NCBI GenBank assembly: GCA_013151335.1
Contig: JAADIJ010000127.1
Coordinates: 1 to 41,015 of the forward strand
Origin: Alphaproteobacteria bacterium
GTDB taxonomy: Bacteria > Pseudomonadota > Alphaproteobacteria > Rhodobacterales > Rhodobacteraceae
DNA: 41,015 bases
Reading direction: 5' to 3'
The position numbers and the translations under genes are program-made. Below, in pieces: positions 40,610 to 41,015 of this stretch. The notes below the pieces were generated by a model. It saw nothing but the letters and a program-made list of their open reading frames with translations, had not been told where the DNA came from and ran no database searches. Positions within the stretch are counted from its first letter, which is position 1. Every line of letters begins with the position of its first letter.

Positions 40610-40861
40610 GATGGCGTTCCGTTGATTGGGATGGGCTGGTTTTCGACAGTTTTTGACAGACTGCACCTATGGCATGATGAATTCATGGCCTTTGGGTCCT
40701 GTGCCGTCAAGGTCTGCAGGGAGTACGTACAGGGGTATCGCATGAATAGCGCGTTTGATTTGCAGAAATGCGAATTGTCTGATTCAACACTTCCAGACAA
40801 GCAATCTGGAGACCATCACCTTGGAAAAGTCAACATCATTTCAATCCCTTGTATCGACACT

Positions 40862-41015
40862 GGGGCGTTGTTGCATAGAAACCAGCAAGTTCGCAGGCCC
40901 CCTTTCCCCAACCTGTCAGCCGATTTTTACGCTGACGGGCATGCCGAGGGCGGTGAAGCGGTTGAGGCAGTTTACGGAGATGGCGGCCTCAGATTTCTGG
41001 TTTGGCAAGGTGCGG
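40862..41015 (-). mobile_element. IS5-family insertion sequence, partial at window edge
   Basis: The terminal inverted repeat begins GGGGCGTTGTTGCATAG at 40862, typical of IS5-family ends. The element runs past the window end. The 252 bp between it and the DDAH start (40610-40861) hold no gene I can support; an open frame from ATG 40743 runs straight into the element and looks fortuitous. Confidence 0.75.
40916..41015 (-). CDS. IS5-family transposase, C-terminal end (partial)
   Basis: The minus strand reads RTLPNQKSEAAISVNCLNRF and ends TALGMPVSVKIG with stop at 40916-40918. It matches the NQKTEAxIxVxxLNRMTxLG ending of IS5-family transposases. The rest lies beyond the window. Confidence 0.75.
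   Translation of the reverse strand, partial: RTLPNQKSEAAISVNCLNRFTALGMPVSVKIG

Noticed and set aside
40743-41015. Plus-strand open frame MNSAFDLQKCELSDSTLP to the window end
   Set aside because: Runs through the IS5 terminal repeat and antisense to its transposase; no family recognised.

Overview
The window looks like a chromosomal segment of an alphaproteobacterium of the Rhodobacterales/Roseobacter type. This is judged from gene content, not from a search: metF divergent from metR, a hisS-hisZ-hisG block with short HisG, a B12-dependent ribonucleotide reductase, a DUF1489 protein, an LpxR-type outer-membrane protein, a DUF6280-like small protein and FnrL-type promoter boxes. No rRNA, tRNA or CRISPR array was seen.

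Layout. 1-6.1 kb: serB, then a GntR/UTRA regulator with a polar-amino-acid-type ABC importer (ATPase, binding protein, two permeases) and an EEP-fold hydrolase. Paired operator-like sites lie at both ends of the regulatory unit. 6.1-6.5 kb: remnant of an IS21 element. 6.5-25.1 kb: mostly housekeeping genes: hrpB, a small conserved protein, efp, metF/metR with a MetR box, an inositol-monophosphatase protein, a YgfZ-like protein, a glycosyltransferase, an MsbA-like exporter, a class V aminotransferase, an LpxR-like protein, nrdJ, DUF1489, hisG/hisZ/hisS and a frameshifted slyX. 25.3-35.4 kb: accessory region with a bacteriohemerythrin, an insertion-sequence graveyard, a single-domain globin, and a tight five-gene operon. 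The operon encodes two NfnA/NfnB-like flavoprotein subunits, a 2-oxoacid:acceptor oxidoreductase (fused gamma-alpha plus beta) and a 737-residue protein ending in an iron-sulfur motif. A decayed unknown gene follows. 35.6-39.3 kb: an OxyR-like LysR regulator, divergent from nhaA-usp; nhaA has a structured leader that may be a Li+ (nhaA-I type) riboswitch. 39.2-41.0 kb: an IS21 end, phage head-gene remnants, a DDAH-type hydrolase and the start of an IS5-family element.

The most interesting unit is the redox island. The globin and the five-gene operon each carry an FNR-type box whose centre is exactly 69.5 nt before the chosen start codon (one box perfect, one with a single mismatch). This suggests both are switched together at low oxygen. 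The operon could couple 2-oxoacid oxidation to ferredoxin and NAD(P)H, with the large last protein as an undescribed partner. Two 55-bp copies of one IS21 end, 33 kb apart and in opposite orientation, bracket most of the window.
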